This document shows positions 63,753-64,000 of a DNA stretch of 64,000 bases, one piece after another. Source of the DNA: Datnioides undecimradiatus (taxonomy: Eukaryota; Chordata; Actinopteri; Lobotiformes; Datnioididae); contig WARS01000046.1 in NCBI GenBank assembly GCA_008933995.1, positions 8,632,526-8,696,525 of the forward strand. The letters run 5' to 3'. The notes under the pieces were generated by a model. It searched no databases and was not told the origin of the DNA. It saw only the letters and a program-made list of their open reading frames with translations. The position numbers were made by a program, and so were the translations under genes. Within the stretch, counting starts at the first letter, position 1. Every line of letters starts with the position of its first letter.

Positions 63753-64000
63753 GCCCTTTATCAGGCCACTATTATGATGACTACCCTAGGACAATAGGCT
63801 GGTCTGGGGTGATGGTAATTACAAGTGACTAGGACAATACGGTCGCGTATGGAGGAACTAACAGAATGAGAAGACACATTTATACAAATAAAGCCCCCCA
63901 CCCCCCCGCCTGCAATGAATGGCTGAGCGAGGAGAGTCCCGGCGCATGGAGGATAGAGAACCCAACCAAAACAAAACAAAAAATCGTCATATATGGCCTC
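59861..64000. other. Upstream flank of hbs1l
   Basis: AT-rich, no exon recognised, one GT microsatellite. By human synteny this is the beginning of the interval leading to myb, which in mammals contains erythroid enhancers. Nothing here identifies such an element. Confidence 0.5.
63712..63749. repeat. (GT)n microsatellite
   Basis: About 19 perfect GT units near the right edge. Confidence 0.95.

Overview
The window reads as nuclear DNA of a bony fish, most likely a percomorph teleost. Genes are split into many short GT-AG exons, CA/TG and CT microsatellites are dense, and diverged interspersed repeats of a type I recall from percomorph genomes are present. Two protein-coding genes can be fully reconstructed, both on the minus strand and in tandem: hbs1l (39,944-59,719) and, about 4 kb downstream of it, aldh8a1 (31,409-35,992). 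In human 6q23 the same two genes are neighbours, next to MYB; myb would be expected beyond the right edge and is not in this window.

aldh8a1 has seven coding exons and joins in frame to 490 codons plus stop. The aldehyde dehydrogenase catalytic Cys, general-base Glu and NAD-site residues are intact. The enzyme family is assigned to 2-aminomuconic semialdehyde oxidation in tryptophan (kynurenine) breakdown, and earlier to retinal oxidation.

hbs1l has 18 coding exons for the full-length translational GTPase (703 aa, all G1-G5 motifs intact), the partner of Pelota in rescue of stalled ribosomes. Its 10-kb intron 4 contains a 1.5-kb open exon (55,563-57,088). This has a good acceptor, the matching phase and its own stop. 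It is an alternative terminal exon giving a 673-aa protein with no GTPase domain, corresponding to the human HBS1LV3 (Ski7-like) isoform, which bridges the cytoplasmic RNA exosome and the SKI complex. One locus therefore encodes both a ribosome-rescue factor and an mRNA-decay adaptor. The alternative exon carries a previously unlabelled array of about seven SLxxLxxxH motifs, the most interesting signal I found. Other oddities in hbs1l are one GC-AG intron and a terminal coding exon of only 12 bases.

Layout: 1-31.4 kb has no recognisable gene and holds microsatellites, diverged repeats and three unassigned exon-like minus-strand segments (15.9, 24.2 and 28.0 kb); 31.4-36.0 kb is aldh8a1; 36.0-39.9 kb is intergenic; 39.9-59.7 kb is hbs1l; 59.7-64 kb is the hbs1l promoter side and the start of the interval expected to lead to myb. 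No prokaryotic features, CRISPR arrays, rRNA or intact tRNA genes were seen.
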